Positions 28,178 through 36,486 of a stretch of 64,000 nt of DNA are shown here, one piece after another. The notes beneath the pieces were generated by a model that searched no databases, was not told the origin of the DNA, and saw only the letters and a list, made by a program, of their open reading frames with translations. Source of the DNA: Desulfosporosinus lacus DSM 15449 (GTDB lineage Bacteria > Bacillota > Desulfitobacteriia > Desulfitobacteriales > Desulfitobacteriaceae); NCBI RefSeq assembly GCF_900129935.1, contig NZ_FQXJ01000007.1, positions 1 through 64,000 of the forward strand. Reading direction: 5' to 3'. The position numbers were made by a program, and so were the translations under genes. Positions within the stretch are counted from its first letter, which is position 1. Every line of letters begins with the position of its first letter.

Positions 28178-28221
28178 AAAGAGGGTAGGTAATGCATAGA
28201 TTCTATGATTACCTACCCTTT
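28178..28221. terminator. Terminator of the cytochrome gene
   Basis: GGGTAGGTAAT (28183-28193) pairs perfectly with ATTACCTACCC (28208-28218), with AAAG/CTTT extending the stem. It lies about 40 bp beyond the minus-strand cytochrome stop. Confidence 0.75.
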
Positions 28222-28260
28222 AGAAACGTAACGTGTGGTTAATATACTGAATTTCAATAG

Positions 28261-29331
28261 TTACTTTGTTGCTTCAGGTAACTGTTTCTTAATCAATTCG
28301 ATAAATGTAGGGTTCTTTATTTCGATCGGTTTAGTTGCTGGGTCGTCTTGAAGATCTTCATATTTCATAGCACCAAAACTATGGTCTCTTGTAATATGAT
28401 TGTAAGGATCAGTTGGGTTCTTCCACATTAGTTTATCTAGGTCAAAGTTGGTTCCAGCATGACATTTGGCGCAGACATCTGTCGGCTTGTCCGCCGGGAG
28501 GAGAGAGCCGTTGGCATTGGCTTTATGGGTGGTATGGCAAGTTAGACACTGATTTAATTGAGAGCTCTGAGCATGTTTGCTGGCAAAGTAATTACGTGTA
28601 CCATAGTGATTGTTTGTTGTATAATTACCTTGTTCATCTTTAGCTGGATTACTTTCATGGCAATTCGCGCATGAAGTTTTAGCAGTTTCAGGGCTCATAG
28701 TTGCCTTTTTGTCGGTGGCGCTGACATGATTTCCACCAGGTCCATGACAAGATTCACAGGATACACCATAACTTGGAGATGCAGTCTCGATACCTGGAGC
28801 GTGGCATTTTCCGCAGGTAAAGCTTTCAGCTGTCCAATCAGGCTTTCCATCTTTGTCAATATCAGCTTGCTTTGGAGATTCAACTGTCCATTTGTCATTT
28901 GTTTTTTTAAGGGCTCCGACACGATAAAGTGTATTCTTAAATCCTGCTTCTTTGGGGATCTCAGCAATAATATAATCGTTCATCATAACCCCGTAAATTT
29001 TTGCTTTCGATAAATCAAGTTTAGTCGATGTTGGCGTATCTTTATTAGCCGTATCAAAAATTGTAATTTCACCTAGAGGTTTTTCCAGAGGAAAATCAGC
29101 CAGAGGTTTAAAGGCATCGTAGTGTTTTGTATGAATTGTACTATCATATGTCTCAGTGTGGCAGGCTTTACATGAAGTATCTCCTACATAAGATACCTTC
29201 GGTGTTTCAGTTAACTGAGGGCCAGTCGTCTGAGGAGCAGGGGTTTCATCTGCCTTGTTGCATCCCATGGCCAGTACCGTCATAAATGTAAGGGAAATAA
29301 TCGAGGCGATGAAAGGTTTTTTCCAGTTCAT
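28261..29331 (-). CDS. Hexaheme c-type cytochrome lipoprotein
   Basis: This 356-residue secreted lipoprotein has the lipobox TVLAMGCNKAD, so it is anchored outside the membrane. Six CXXCH heme sites are visible: CKACH, CGKCH, CESCH, CANCH, CLTCH and CAKCH. The spacing and the SCESCHGPGGNHV segment resemble cytochrome c554/NrfB-like multiheme electron carriers. It may pass electrons to an extracellular or periplasm-side acceptor. No reductase partner or biogenesis gene is adjacent. It is divergent from the Cache-HAMP-HTH regulator at 29808, with a 30-bp palindrome between them. Confidence 0.9.
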   Translation of the reverse strand: MNWKKPFIASIISLTFMTVLAMGCNKADETPAPQTTGPQLTETPKVSYVGDTSCKACHTETYDSTIHTKHYDAFKPLADFPLEKPLGEITIFDTANKDTPTSTKLDLSKAKIYGVMMNDYIIAEIPKEAGFKNTLYRVGALKKTNDKWTVESPKQADIDKDGKPDWTAESFTCGKCHAPGIETASPSYGVSCESCHGPGGNHVSATDKKATMSPETAKTSCANCHESNPAKDEQGNYTTNNHYGTRNYFASKHAQSSQLNQCLTCHTTHKANANGSLLPADKPTDVCAKCHAGTNFDLDKLMWKNPTDPYNHITRDHSFGAMKYEDLQDDPATKPIEIKNPTFIELIKKQLPEATK

Positions 29332-29613
29332 TGAGTCGTTCCTCCTTTAATCTTGAAATCCAAATACTGATGTTATTGTTTTGACCATATTGATCAGGAT
29401 GACAGAAAGTTTGCTTAAACATTATGACCTTAGTTTGCTTAAAAGTTAAGCAGAAAATGCTAAGTTTTTCAAAGAATACATAGGAAATTTGTGGAAGCTC
29501 ATTAACATGTATAACAAATATATTTGAATGTAAATTGGTTATGTTCCGAATATAAGTTAAACTCTGAATCGTAAAATATAATATGATTGCAACACTCTGA
29601 CCAAAGATTATAA
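29332..29613. other. Divergent intergenic region, cytochrome side
   Basis: A very AT-rich stretch forming part of the 476-bp divergent promoter region between the cytochrome gene and the membrane HTH regulator gene. No open frame or RNA is evident. I could not pick out -35/-10 boxes with confidence. Confidence 0.35.
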
Positions 29614-29643
29614 TTTTCTATTAAAAAATTTTTTAATAGAAAA
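29614..29643. promoter_or_regulatory. Perfect 30-bp palindrome, candidate operator
   Basis: TTTTCTATTAAAAAA and its exact reverse complement lie back to back, 282 bp from the cytochrome start and 164 bp from the regulator start. Being between two divergent promoters, it is unlikely to be a terminator. It is a plausible binding site for the HTH protein at 29808. Confidence 0.55.
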
Positions 29644-29807
29644 GACTTCAATAATTTACAGACTACATTTCACTTAAGATACTAACTTTTCGTTTTTTTC
29701 AATTAATTGTACTTAAAAATAAAGGTTTTTTGAAATTAGACGCGAATTACTTTTCAATATAATCAAAACTTGCCATGCAAGGGTGGAGTCGAAAGAGGTG
29801 AATTTGC

Positions 29808-30917
29808 ATGCGTTCGCTTAAACAGCAAATTCTCATATTGTTGTTGGGTTCGCTAGTTTTAATGGCCACTAGCTTCCTCGTGGTCCTTGGGTTATACATG
29901 AAAGATCGGGCCGTAACCGCAGCTATTATTAAAGTTAAAGCAGATTTGGCAACATGTGAGGAAATTATTAATAAGACATATCCTGGCGCGTGGTCAGAGC
30001 AAGAAGGAAACCTATATAAGGGGAATGCTAAAATCAGTCTTAATAATGACTTAGTTGACCATTTGTCCAGTCTAACGGGGGATACTGTAACCCTATTTCT
30101 GGGAGATACCCGTGTTGCTACCACGATACGCGGTTCCAATGGCGAAAGGGCAATCGGTACCAAGGTTTCCAATAATGTAATTCAGACAGTACTGAAAGAT
30201 GGTCAGACTTATGTAGGAGAAGCCAATGTAGTTGGACAGTGGCATCAAACGGGTTATGTTCCATTACGTGCTGAAAACGGTAAGATTATTGGGATTTTTT
30301 ATGCCGGAATTTCCCATGCCTATGAACAGGAAATAATTACTCGGTCTTTGATCACAATGGTCGAACTGGGATTAGCCCTAACGGTCTTGATAGTTCTTCT
30401 TACATGGTTTTTCCTTAAGAAAGTTATCATTTCTCCTTTGCACAATATCATGTTAGGAACAAGGGACGTAGCAACCGGACACCTTACTGAAAAGGTAAAA
30501 ATTTCTGGAGCAAAGGAAATCGGAGAGCTCGAGGATGCTTTTAACCAAATGGTAGAGCAGATCCAATCGCTTACAGAGGAAATTAATCGAGTGACCAGCA
30601 ACAATCCAGTGAATGGAACTGAAGTCAAACAGACGTTTACACCTGGGTATATGCCAATGCCAAGCTTAAATCTCGTAGGAAATATTGGAGAAGCGGAGTT
30701 GCCTAAGGGTTTACATCAAGCTACTCTTGGTCAAATAGTTCAATTTTTGCAGGTAAATCGCCGACCTCTCTCTGCGGAAGAAGTCGCAGAAGGGGTCAAA
30801 TTAACTAGGGTCACTGTACGCCGCTACCTTGAATTTTTAGAACATAGCGGTGCATTAAAATCTGAACAGAAATATGGCACAGTTGGTCGTCCCGTCAAGC
30901 TATTTATACCGCTGTAA
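29808..30917 (+). CDS. Membrane-anchored Cache-HAMP-HTH one-component regulator
   Basis: This 369-residue protein has an unusual domain order: TM1 (about 8-31), an extracytoplasmic single-Cache-like sensor (about 35-175; YVGEANVVGQWHQTGYVPL, then GKIIGIFYAGIS), TM2 (about 180-203), HAMP (about 204-257) and a linker. The C-terminal helix-turn-helix (about 300-369) has LSAEEVAEGVKLTRVTVRRYLEFLE and YGTVGRPVKLFIP. The last part matches the DNA-binding domain of CitB/DcuR response regulators. No kinase, receiver or methyl-accepting domain is present, so an outside ligand would control DNA binding directly. It faces the hexaheme cytochrome gene, its likely target. Confidence 0.85.
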   Translation: MRSLKQQILILLLGSLVLMATSFLVVLGLYMKDRAVTAAIIKVKADLATCEEIINKTYPGAWSEQEGNLYKGNAKISLNNDLVDHLSSLTGDTVTLFLGDTRVATTIRGSNGERAIGTKVSNNVIQTVLKDGQTYVGEANVVGQWHQTGYVPLRAENGKIIGIFYAGISHAYEQEIITRSLITMVELGLALTVLIVLLTWFFLKKVIISPLHNIMLGTRDVATGHLTEKVKISGAKEIGELEDAFNQMVEQIQSLTEEINRVTSNNPVNGTEVKQTFTPGYMPMPSLNLVGNIGEAELPKGLHQATLGQIVQFLQVNRRPLSAEEVAEGVKLTRVTVRRYLEFLEHSGALKSEQKYGTVGRPVKLFIPL

Positions 30918-30973
30918 ATAAACGTCTCCTAATGGGGGCCGTTTTTTATCGCAATACTCTTTTGCTTTTTTCT

Positions 30974-31007
30974 AAAACTCTACTTTTTATAAGGTAGAGT
31001 TTTTTTG
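30974..31007 (+). terminator. Rho-independent terminator
   Basis: AAAACTCTAC and GTAGAGTTTT enclose an A/T-rich loop and end in seven T, about 57 bp past the regulator stop. Confidence 0.8.
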
Positions 31008-31049
31008 TACTAGTCAGAAAGTATAACTTTACGTTACATACTTTTGGTG

Positions 31050-31187
31050 TGGTTTCTTCGCAGCGAAGTTTCCTTTCGGGATAAAATGGCTTTTGACGAA
31101 ATTAGCCCTTTGGCGGAAGAGTAGTCTTAAGGGCCGGAAGGCCTAAGTCTGAGAAGTCCCGGTGTTCAGATTTAGAAGAACCTTCAC
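31050..31187 (+). repeat. Dispersed non-coding repeat, copy C (partial)
   Basis: The 3' part aligns with copy B: TAAGTCTGAGAAGT and GTTCAGATTTAGAAGAA, then TTCACT. Here CTAAGTCTGA and TCAGATTTAG form a ten-pair hairpin containing one G-U pair, with the loop shortened compared with copy B. The 5' part (CTTCGCAGCGAAG) is a separate small dyad not seen in the other copies. Confidence 0.55.
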
Positions 31188-31228
31188 TGTTTTCCTAATT
31201 AACTAAATTTTCTTTATAGACAAAACCT

Positions 31229-31306
31229 TTATTTAATGTCCATAAACACGACAGACAGAGAGAATATAGCTAAACTAATCATATAAACATAATCTTGATC
31301 AGGCAT
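31229..31306 (-). CDS. Possible 25-residue membrane peptide
   Basis: A minus-strand ATG at 31306 opens a 25-codon frame, MPDQDYVYMISLAIFSLSVV plus five residues, with one hydrophobic helix. AAGGA lies 8 bases upstream. I do not recognise the peptide; its size and form recall KdpF-like single-helix subunits, but no kdp genes follow. It is preceded by a leader that can fold (31307-31405). Low confidence that it is translated. Confidence 0.3.
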   Translation of the reverse strand: MPDQDYVYMISLAIFSLSVVFMDIK

Positions 31307-31405
31307 GGGGTTTTCCTTACCAGGAATACACCAGATCCTTCCAGCCGTGTTAAAGCGGTGACTGAACCATCCATGGCGGGAGGGAAATGTTATCCTGGAG
31401 CTTAG
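31307..31405 (-). promoter_or_regulatory. Candidate structured RNA leader
   Basis: On the minus strand, CCAGGA (31398-31393) can pair with TCCTGG (31325-31320), closing a junction that holds a hairpin CAG-CCG/CGG-CTG. The ribosome site of the small frame at 31306 follows the closing stem directly. The arrangement resembles a riboswitch that gates translation, but I recognise no known class. Confidence 0.3.
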
Positions 31406-31566
31406 TGCCATTTATTTCACCGCTCATTCTAGCGGGGGTATCAGTGGCAGTTAGCTATCGGATAAACCATTGCCAACCATCAAATCATTGGCTGAATATG
31501 CAGAATAAAGAATTAAAGAGAGGTGAAAAACGGAAGCAACAAATGTTTTAATAAAGGAGGATTTTC

Positions 31567-32055
31567 ATGTGTGATTCTGCTTCGCCCAATCAGTTTGCTC
31601 AAAAGCTTGATAGCTATATTGACAGTCTGACCCACAAGAAGGAAAACCTAATTGGGGTCTTGCATTATGCTCAAGAAATATATGGATATCTCCCCGATAA
31701 TGTACAGTGGCATATCGCTCAGAGACTGGATATACCTTCCGCAACAGTATACGGTGTAGTAAGCTTTTACTCATTTTTCACTATGATACCCAGGGGAGAA
31801 CACGTTGTTAATGTTTGTACCGGTACCGCCTGTTTCGTGCGAGGGGCTGAAAAATTAAAAGAAGAACTTGAAAATCAGCTCAAAATTAAAGCAGGTGAAA
31901 CTACTCCGGATAATCTCTTTACCTTAGAAACACTGCGTTGCGTCGGAGCCTGCGGCCTCGCCCCCGTCATGATTGTCGATGGCGAAGTGCATGGACGCAT
32001 GCACGAAGCACAAGACATTAATGAGGTTTTAGCAAAGTACCGCCCGGAGAGTTAA
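31567..32055 (+). CDS. NuoE-like [2Fe-2S] subunit of NAD(P)-linked [FeFe]-hydrogenase (HydC/HndA type)
   Basis: This 162-residue thioredoxin-like ferredoxin has the four Cys ligands of the family: VCTGTACFVRG (about 81-86) and LRCVGACGLAPVM (about 122-126). The N-terminal three-helix bundle (LIGVLHYAQEIYGYLP) is also present. It is the small electron-transfer subunit of the trimeric hydrogenase encoded with the next two genes. ATG 31567 follows AAAGGAGG. Co-transcription with 32213 is likely across the 157-bp gap, because no terminator intervenes. Confidence 0.92.
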   Translation: MCDSASPNQFAQKLDSYIDSLTHKKENLIGVLHYAQEIYGYLPDNVQWHIAQRLDIPSATVYGVVSFYSFFTMIPRGEHVVNVCTGTACFVRGAEKLKEELENQLKIKAGETTPDNLFTLETLRCVGACGLAPVMIVDGEVHGRMHEAQDINEVLAKYRPES

Positions 32056-32212
32056 GCGCACCTTCGATTTATTATAGTTGGGAAGACCAAAGTATTTGAA
32101 AATGTGTCAGAAGGAACGTTTTGCTCACACAAGTGTATACAATATCCAGAATTTTGAATTACGACATGGAGTCTCTACCAAAGAAGCGTCACCGAAGGAA
32201 GGGAAATGCCAT

Positions 32213-34099
32213 ATGAAACTCAAAAATACCGATGCCTTGAATGAATTACAAGCCCAAAGTCTCAAACTCCTTGAATCGCGGCGAGCTATCGACTCTGTCG
32301 GCACTAATAACACCCAAGGATTAGTAAGGCATGTTATGGTCTGTGGAGGACCTGGTTGTCACTCCTCGGGCAGTCCACGAATCGCCGAACGTCTTGAAGA
32401 GGAACTAAACAAACGGGGATTGTCTGAACAAATAAAAGTCTTCCAACCAGGTTGTTTTGGTTTTTGTGAAAAGGGTCCCATGATTGAAATCTTCCCCGAT
32501 AACGTAACTTATTGTGAAGTTTCGGAAGAAGATGTTACAACCATCGTCGAAGAACACTTCGTACAAGGTAATCTGGTGGAACACCTTGTTTTTATGGATC
32601 CGAATACCAAAGAACGTTTTGCTACGAACATTCCTTTTTACGATGGACAACTTCGCATTGCCCTGCGTAATGTCGGTTATATCGCACCAGAAAACATTCT
32701 TGAGTATATTGCCGCAGACGGCTATCAAGCCTTAGCAAAAGTTCTTTTCACAATGAAGCCTTTTGAAGTAATTGATGTACTTAAACAAAGCGGACTGCGG
32801 GGACGTGGCGGCGCAGGTTTTCCAACGGGTACTAAATGGGAATTCACGCGTAAGAGCGAAGCTGATCAACGATATATCATTTGCAATGCCGACGAAGGGG
32901 ATCCGGGTGCTTTTATGGACCGCTCTGTCTTGGAAGGGGATCCTCATAGCGTTTTGGAGGCTATGCTTATCGCGGGCTCCGCAATTGGAGCTTCCGAAGG
33001 ATTCATATATGTTCGGGCAGAATACCCTGCTGCGATTCATCGTTTAAAAATTGCCATTGCCCAAGCGCGAGAATACGGCTTACTTGGGAAGGGAATTTTG
33101 GGCAGCGATTTTTGCTTTGACATTGAACTAAAACTCGGAGCTGGAGCCTTTGTTTGTGGTGAGGAAACGGCATTGATCCATTCCATCGAAGGGGCCCGAG
33201 GGGAACCTTCTGTCAAACCTCCCTTCCCGGCCCAGAAGGGTTTGTGGGGTAAACCAACCTGTGTTAACAATGTGGAAACCTTGGCCAATATTCCCCCAAT
33301 TATTTTAAAGGGAGCCGAGTGGTTTTCAGCAATAGGCACAGAAAAAAGCAAAGGGACGAAAGTATTTGCGTTAGCGGGCAAAGTGAATAATGTAGGACTT
33401 GTGGAAGTCCCCATGGGGACTACACTCCGTCAAATTATTTTTGACATCGGCGGAGGGATTAAGCAACGTAAAACGTTTAAAGCTGCCCAAACCGGAGGCC
33501 CTTCCGGCGGATGTATTCCGACCAAGTATTTGGATTCGCCCATTGATTATGAATCTTTAACCGCTATCGGCTCTATGATGGGCTCCGGAGGGCTCATCGT
33601 CTTAGATGAAGACGATTGCATGGTCAATATCGCTAAGTTCTTCCAGGAATTTACGATGGATGAATCCTGTGGCCGTTGCACGGCTTGCAGAGTCGGGACC
33701 AAACGTCTTTATGAAATCTTGACCAAGATCACGGAAGGTAAAGCCACGTTAGAGGATTTAGATAATTTAGAGAAACTGTGTCATATCATTAAGGACACTG
33801 CCCTTTGCGGATTAGGGCAAAGTGCACCTAATCCTATTCTTTCGACCTTAAAGTATTTCCGTGAAGAATATATTGCTCATGTTGTCGACAAAACCTGTCC
33901 AGCGGGCGTTTGTACACACTTACTAAAATACGAGATTACAGATAAATGCGTGGGTTGTACGCTTTGCGTTAAAAAATGTCCAATGCATTGTATCACTGGG
34001 ACAGTCAAGAAGCGCCATGTCATCGACCAAGAACGTTGCCTAAAATGTGGGGCATGCATGGACCAATGCCGCGTAGTCGGCGCCATTATTCGCCATTAA
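32213..34099 (+). CDS. NuoF-like flavoprotein subunit of [FeFe]-hydrogenase (HydB/HndC type)
   Basis: This 628-residue protein has an N-terminal [2Fe-2S] thioredoxin-like domain (CGGPGCHSSGS...QPGCFGFC), an FMN/NAD(H)-binding NuoF core (GLRGRGGAGFPTGTKW; NADEGDPGAFMDR), the [4Fe-4S] site SCGRCTACRVG, and two C-terminal ferredoxin clusters (CVGCTLCVKKCP, CLKCGACMDQC). It binds NAD(P)H and relays electrons to HydA; homologous trimers can bifurcate electrons between NADH and ferredoxin. I start it at ATG 32213 after AAGGAAGGG; the upstream 45 codons from 32078 are not family-like. Confidence 0.93.
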   Translation: MKLKNTDALNELQAQSLKLLESRRAIDSVGTNNTQGLVRHVMVCGGPGCHSSGSPRIAERLEEELNKRGLSEQIKVFQPGCFGFCEKGPMIEIFPDNVTYCEVSEEDVTTIVEEHFVQGNLVEHLVFMDPNTKERFATNIPFYDGQLRIALRNVGYIAPENILEYIAADGYQALAKVLFTMKPFEVIDVLKQSGLRGRGGAGFPTGTKWEFTRKSEADQRYIICNADEGDPGAFMDRSVLEGDPHSVLEAMLIAGSAIGASEGFIYVRAEYPAAIHRLKIAIAQAREYGLLGKGILGSDFCFDIELKLGAGAFVCGEETALIHSIEGARGEPSVKPPFPAQKGLWGKPTCVNNVETLANIPPIILKGAEWFSAIGTEKSKGTKVFALAGKVNNVGLVEVPMGTTLRQIIFDIGGGIKQRKTFKAAQTGGPSGGCIPTKYLDSPIDYESLTAIGSMMGSGGLIVLDEDDCMVNIAKFFQEFTMDESCGRCTACRVGTKRLYEILTKITEGKATLEDLDNLEKLCHIIKDTALCGLGQSAPNPILSTLKYFREEYIAHVVDKTCPAGVCTHLLKYEITDKCVGCTLCVKKCPMHCITGTVKKRHVIDQERCLKCGACMDQCRVVGAIIRH

Positions 34100-34123
34100 G
34101 TTATCCCTGAAGGAGGACTCCAT

Positions 34124-35866
34124 ATGGATATACAGCTAACCATTAACGACATATCGCTAAAAGTACCGGAAGGAATGTCTATCTTAGATGCTGCACGAAC
34201 CATAAACATAGATATTCCAACCTTATGTTACTTGAAACTAAACGAAATGCATTACAATAACAATATTGCTTCCTGTCGAGTGTGTGTGGTTGAAATCGAA
34301 GGTCGACGTAATTTGGCTTCCTCCTGTTCAACCCCAGTATCAAGCGGCATGGTTGTTAGAACTGATTCGCTGCGTGCTATCCAGGCTAGACGTGCCATGG
34401 TAGAACTTCTCCTTTCTGACCACCCTAAATCATGCCTAACCTGTGCAAAGAACCAAGACTGTGATCTCCAATCCTTAGCCTCGGAATTAGGAGTACGCCA
34501 TATCTCCTATGAAGGGGAAGAATCTGAGTTCGAAATTGATAAGTCGAGTTCTTCCATTGTTCGAGATCCTAACAAATGTATTCGTTGCCGCCGTTGCGAA
34601 ACAATGTGCAACGAGGTGCAGACGGTGGGCGTTTACTCTGCGGTGGGACGCGGTTTTGAAACGGTTGTTAAAACAGCCTTTGATTTACCTCTTAGCCAAA
34701 CCGCCTGTACGTTCTGCGGACAATGTATCGCGGTATGTCCAACTGGAGCACTAACAGAGTTAGATCAGGTCGACAAAGTATGGAAAGCGCTAAACGATCC
34801 CGATCAATTTGTTGTAGTACAAACAGCTCCCGCCGTACGTGTCGCACTTGGAGAAGGATTCGGTTTAGAACCTGGGACGATTGTGACAGGCAAAATGGTT
34901 GCTGCTCTTCGCAGGCTTGGCTTTGACCGCGTCTTTGATACGGATTTTGCTGCTGACCTGACGATTATGGAGGAGGCAACAGAGCTTGTTCACCGTATAC
35001 AACATGGTGGACGTCTGCCCCTGCTCACAAGTTGTTGTCCTGCCTGGGTCAAATTCTTTGAACATCAATTCCCAGATCTCTTGGACATTCCTTCAACTTG
35101 CAAATCTCCCCATGAAATGTTAGGGGTCTTGATTAAAAGCTACTATGCCAGAACCTTGGGGATTGACCCTAAATCCATTACCGTTGTATCCGTCATGCCT
35201 TGTGTCGCTAAGAAATACGAAGCGGCCCGTCCCGAACTCGCGCAGGGGGCAGAAACTGCGGATGTGGACATCGTCATCACAACACGTGAACTTATACGCA
35301 TGATTCGGGAAGCCAGCATTCATTTTGATCACCTTAAAGAGCAAGAGTTTGATCATCCTTTAGGGGAATCAACCGGTGCTTCCGTGATTTTCGGAGCAAC
35401 AGGCGGAGTACTTGAAGCTGCCTTGAGAACAGCTTATGAGGTACTTACTGGAGAAACTCTGGAAAAAGTCGAGTTTGAGGTTCTCCGAGGAATGGAAGGA
35501 CTTAAGGAAGCGGTTATCCCCATCTCTGGAAGGGATTATCGAGCCGCGGTTATTCACGGTTTAGGGAATGCTCGTACTGTCCTCGAGAAAATACGTGCAG
35601 GGGAAAGCAATTATGACGTGATTGAAATCATGGCTTGCCCTGGAGGATGTATCGGGGGAGGCGGACAACCTTATCATCATGGAAATCTAGAAATTCTTTC
35701 GGAAAGAGCTCAAGGTTTATACCGTGAAGACCGCGCTAAGCCCCTGCGCAAATCCCACGAAAATCCGGCCATCATAGGTCTGTATAAGGATTATTTGGGT
35801 GAACCATATGGAGAAAGAGCACATAAATTGCTGCATACCAGCTATGTGGCACGTAAGAAGATTTAG
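34124..35866 (+). CDS. [FeFe]-hydrogenase catalytic subunit, group A (HydA/HndD type)
   Basis: This 580-residue enzyme carries an N-terminal plant-type [2Fe-2S] domain (CRVC and related Cys), a His-Cys3 cluster (HPKSCLTCAKNQDC) and two [4Fe-4S] clusters (CIRCRRCETMC; CTFCGQCIAVCP). The H-cluster domain has all three signatures: TSCCPAWVKF (L1), MPCVAKKYEA (L2) and MACPGGCIGGGGQP (L3). A C-terminal small-subunit-like tail follows. It interconverts protons and H2. It lies 24 bp after the NuoF-like gene in one operon, and maturation genes follow. Confidence 0.95.
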   Translation: MDIQLTINDISLKVPEGMSILDAARTINIDIPTLCYLKLNEMHYNNNIASCRVCVVEIEGRRNLASSCSTPVSSGMVVRTDSLRAIQARRAMVELLLSDHPKSCLTCAKNQDCDLQSLASELGVRHISYEGEESEFEIDKSSSSIVRDPNKCIRCRRCETMCNEVQTVGVYSAVGRGFETVVKTAFDLPLSQTACTFCGQCIAVCPTGALTELDQVDKVWKALNDPDQFVVVQTAPAVRVALGEGFGLEPGTIVTGKMVAALRRLGFDRVFDTDFAADLTIMEEATELVHRIQHGGRLPLLTSCCPAWVKFFEHQFPDLLDIPSTCKSPHEMLGVLIKSYYARTLGIDPKSITVVSVMPCVAKKYEAARPELAQGAETADVDIVITTRELIRMIREASIHFDHLKEQEFDHPLGESTGASVIFGATGGVLEAALRTAYEVLTGETLEKVEFEVLRGMEGLKEAVIPISGRDYRAAVIHGLGNARTVLEKIRAGESNYDVIEIMACPGGCIGGGGQPYHHGNLEILSERAQGLYREDRAKPLRKSHENPAIIGLYKDYLGEPYGERAHKLLHTSYVARKKI

Positions 35867-36063
35867 AGACCAGATGGATACCTATCAAATTCCAGTGTAT
35901 TAAGGTGAACTATTCAGAGTTATAATACTTGCTGCCAGTGATAACTTAATATAGAATTGACTTATCCGTTGTGTTGGAGGTTTCCGGCAGAGTGGATCTA
36001 TTGGACTATTATCTGATTGCAAGGACTATTCTGAGCAAAAGGAGAAGGGTTAAAACGCTAATT
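35867..36063. other. Intergenic region after the hydrogenase operon
   Basis: No gene is visible. It ends at the terminator at 36064. Confidence 0.3.
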
Positions 36064-36097
36064 AGCCTTCTTACTTTTTTGTAGGAGGCTTTTTTTT
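36064..36097 (+). terminator. Terminator after hydA
   Basis: AGCCTTCTTAC and GTAGGAGGCT pair with a minor mismatch around a T6 loop, and a T8 run follows. It separates hydrogenase structural and maturation transcripts. Confidence 0.75.
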
Positions 36098-36226
36098 ATG
36101 CTATTCGGAAGGTAAAACTAAGCTCGAAGGTCTTTGTTCGAGTCGTTGCCAGCGTATAAATGCAATAAGCCTGTCGCCGCGCCAGCGGCTTAACGAGTTG
36201 AGTTTTTTTATTTGGAGGAATGAAAG

Positions 36227-36481
36227 ATGGATAAGAGAATAGGGGTTATCGGCATAGTTATTGAAGAATTTGAAAGTGCCAATAAAGTTAATGATACTTT
36301 GCACGATTTAGCGAGCATTATTATCGGAAGAATGGGAATCCCTCGACCAGAAAAGGGCATATCTATTATCTCCTTGATCGTAGAGGGAACTTCGGACGAA
36401 ATTAGCGCAATGACGGGGAAATTAGGAAAAATTCAAGGGGTTAATGTTAAATCTGCTTTAACGAAGAAATTGGAGGCATAA
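36227..36481 (+). CDS. TM1266-family [FeFe]-hydrogenase-associated protein
   Basis: This 84-residue protein has the ACT/NikR-like ferredoxin fold of the TM1266 family (RIGVIGIVIEEFESANKVND, IIIGRMGIPRPEKGISIISLIVEG, SAMTGKLGKIQGVNVKSAL). The family is found almost only with H-cluster maturation genes and is thought to be regulatory, though no mechanism is established. It starts after TGGAGGAATG and is 5 bp before hydG, so both belong to one transcript. Confidence 0.9.
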   Translation: MDKRIGVIGIVIEEFESANKVNDTLHDLASIIIGRMGIPRPEKGISIISLIVEGTSDEISAMTGKLGKIQGVNVKSALTKKLEA

Positions 36482-36486
36482 ATTCT

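Noticed and set aside
36098-36226. Possible further copy of the dispersed repeat before the TM1266-type gene
   Set aside because: Some GC-rich words look similar and small hairpins occur, but no ordered alignment with copies A-C could be made.
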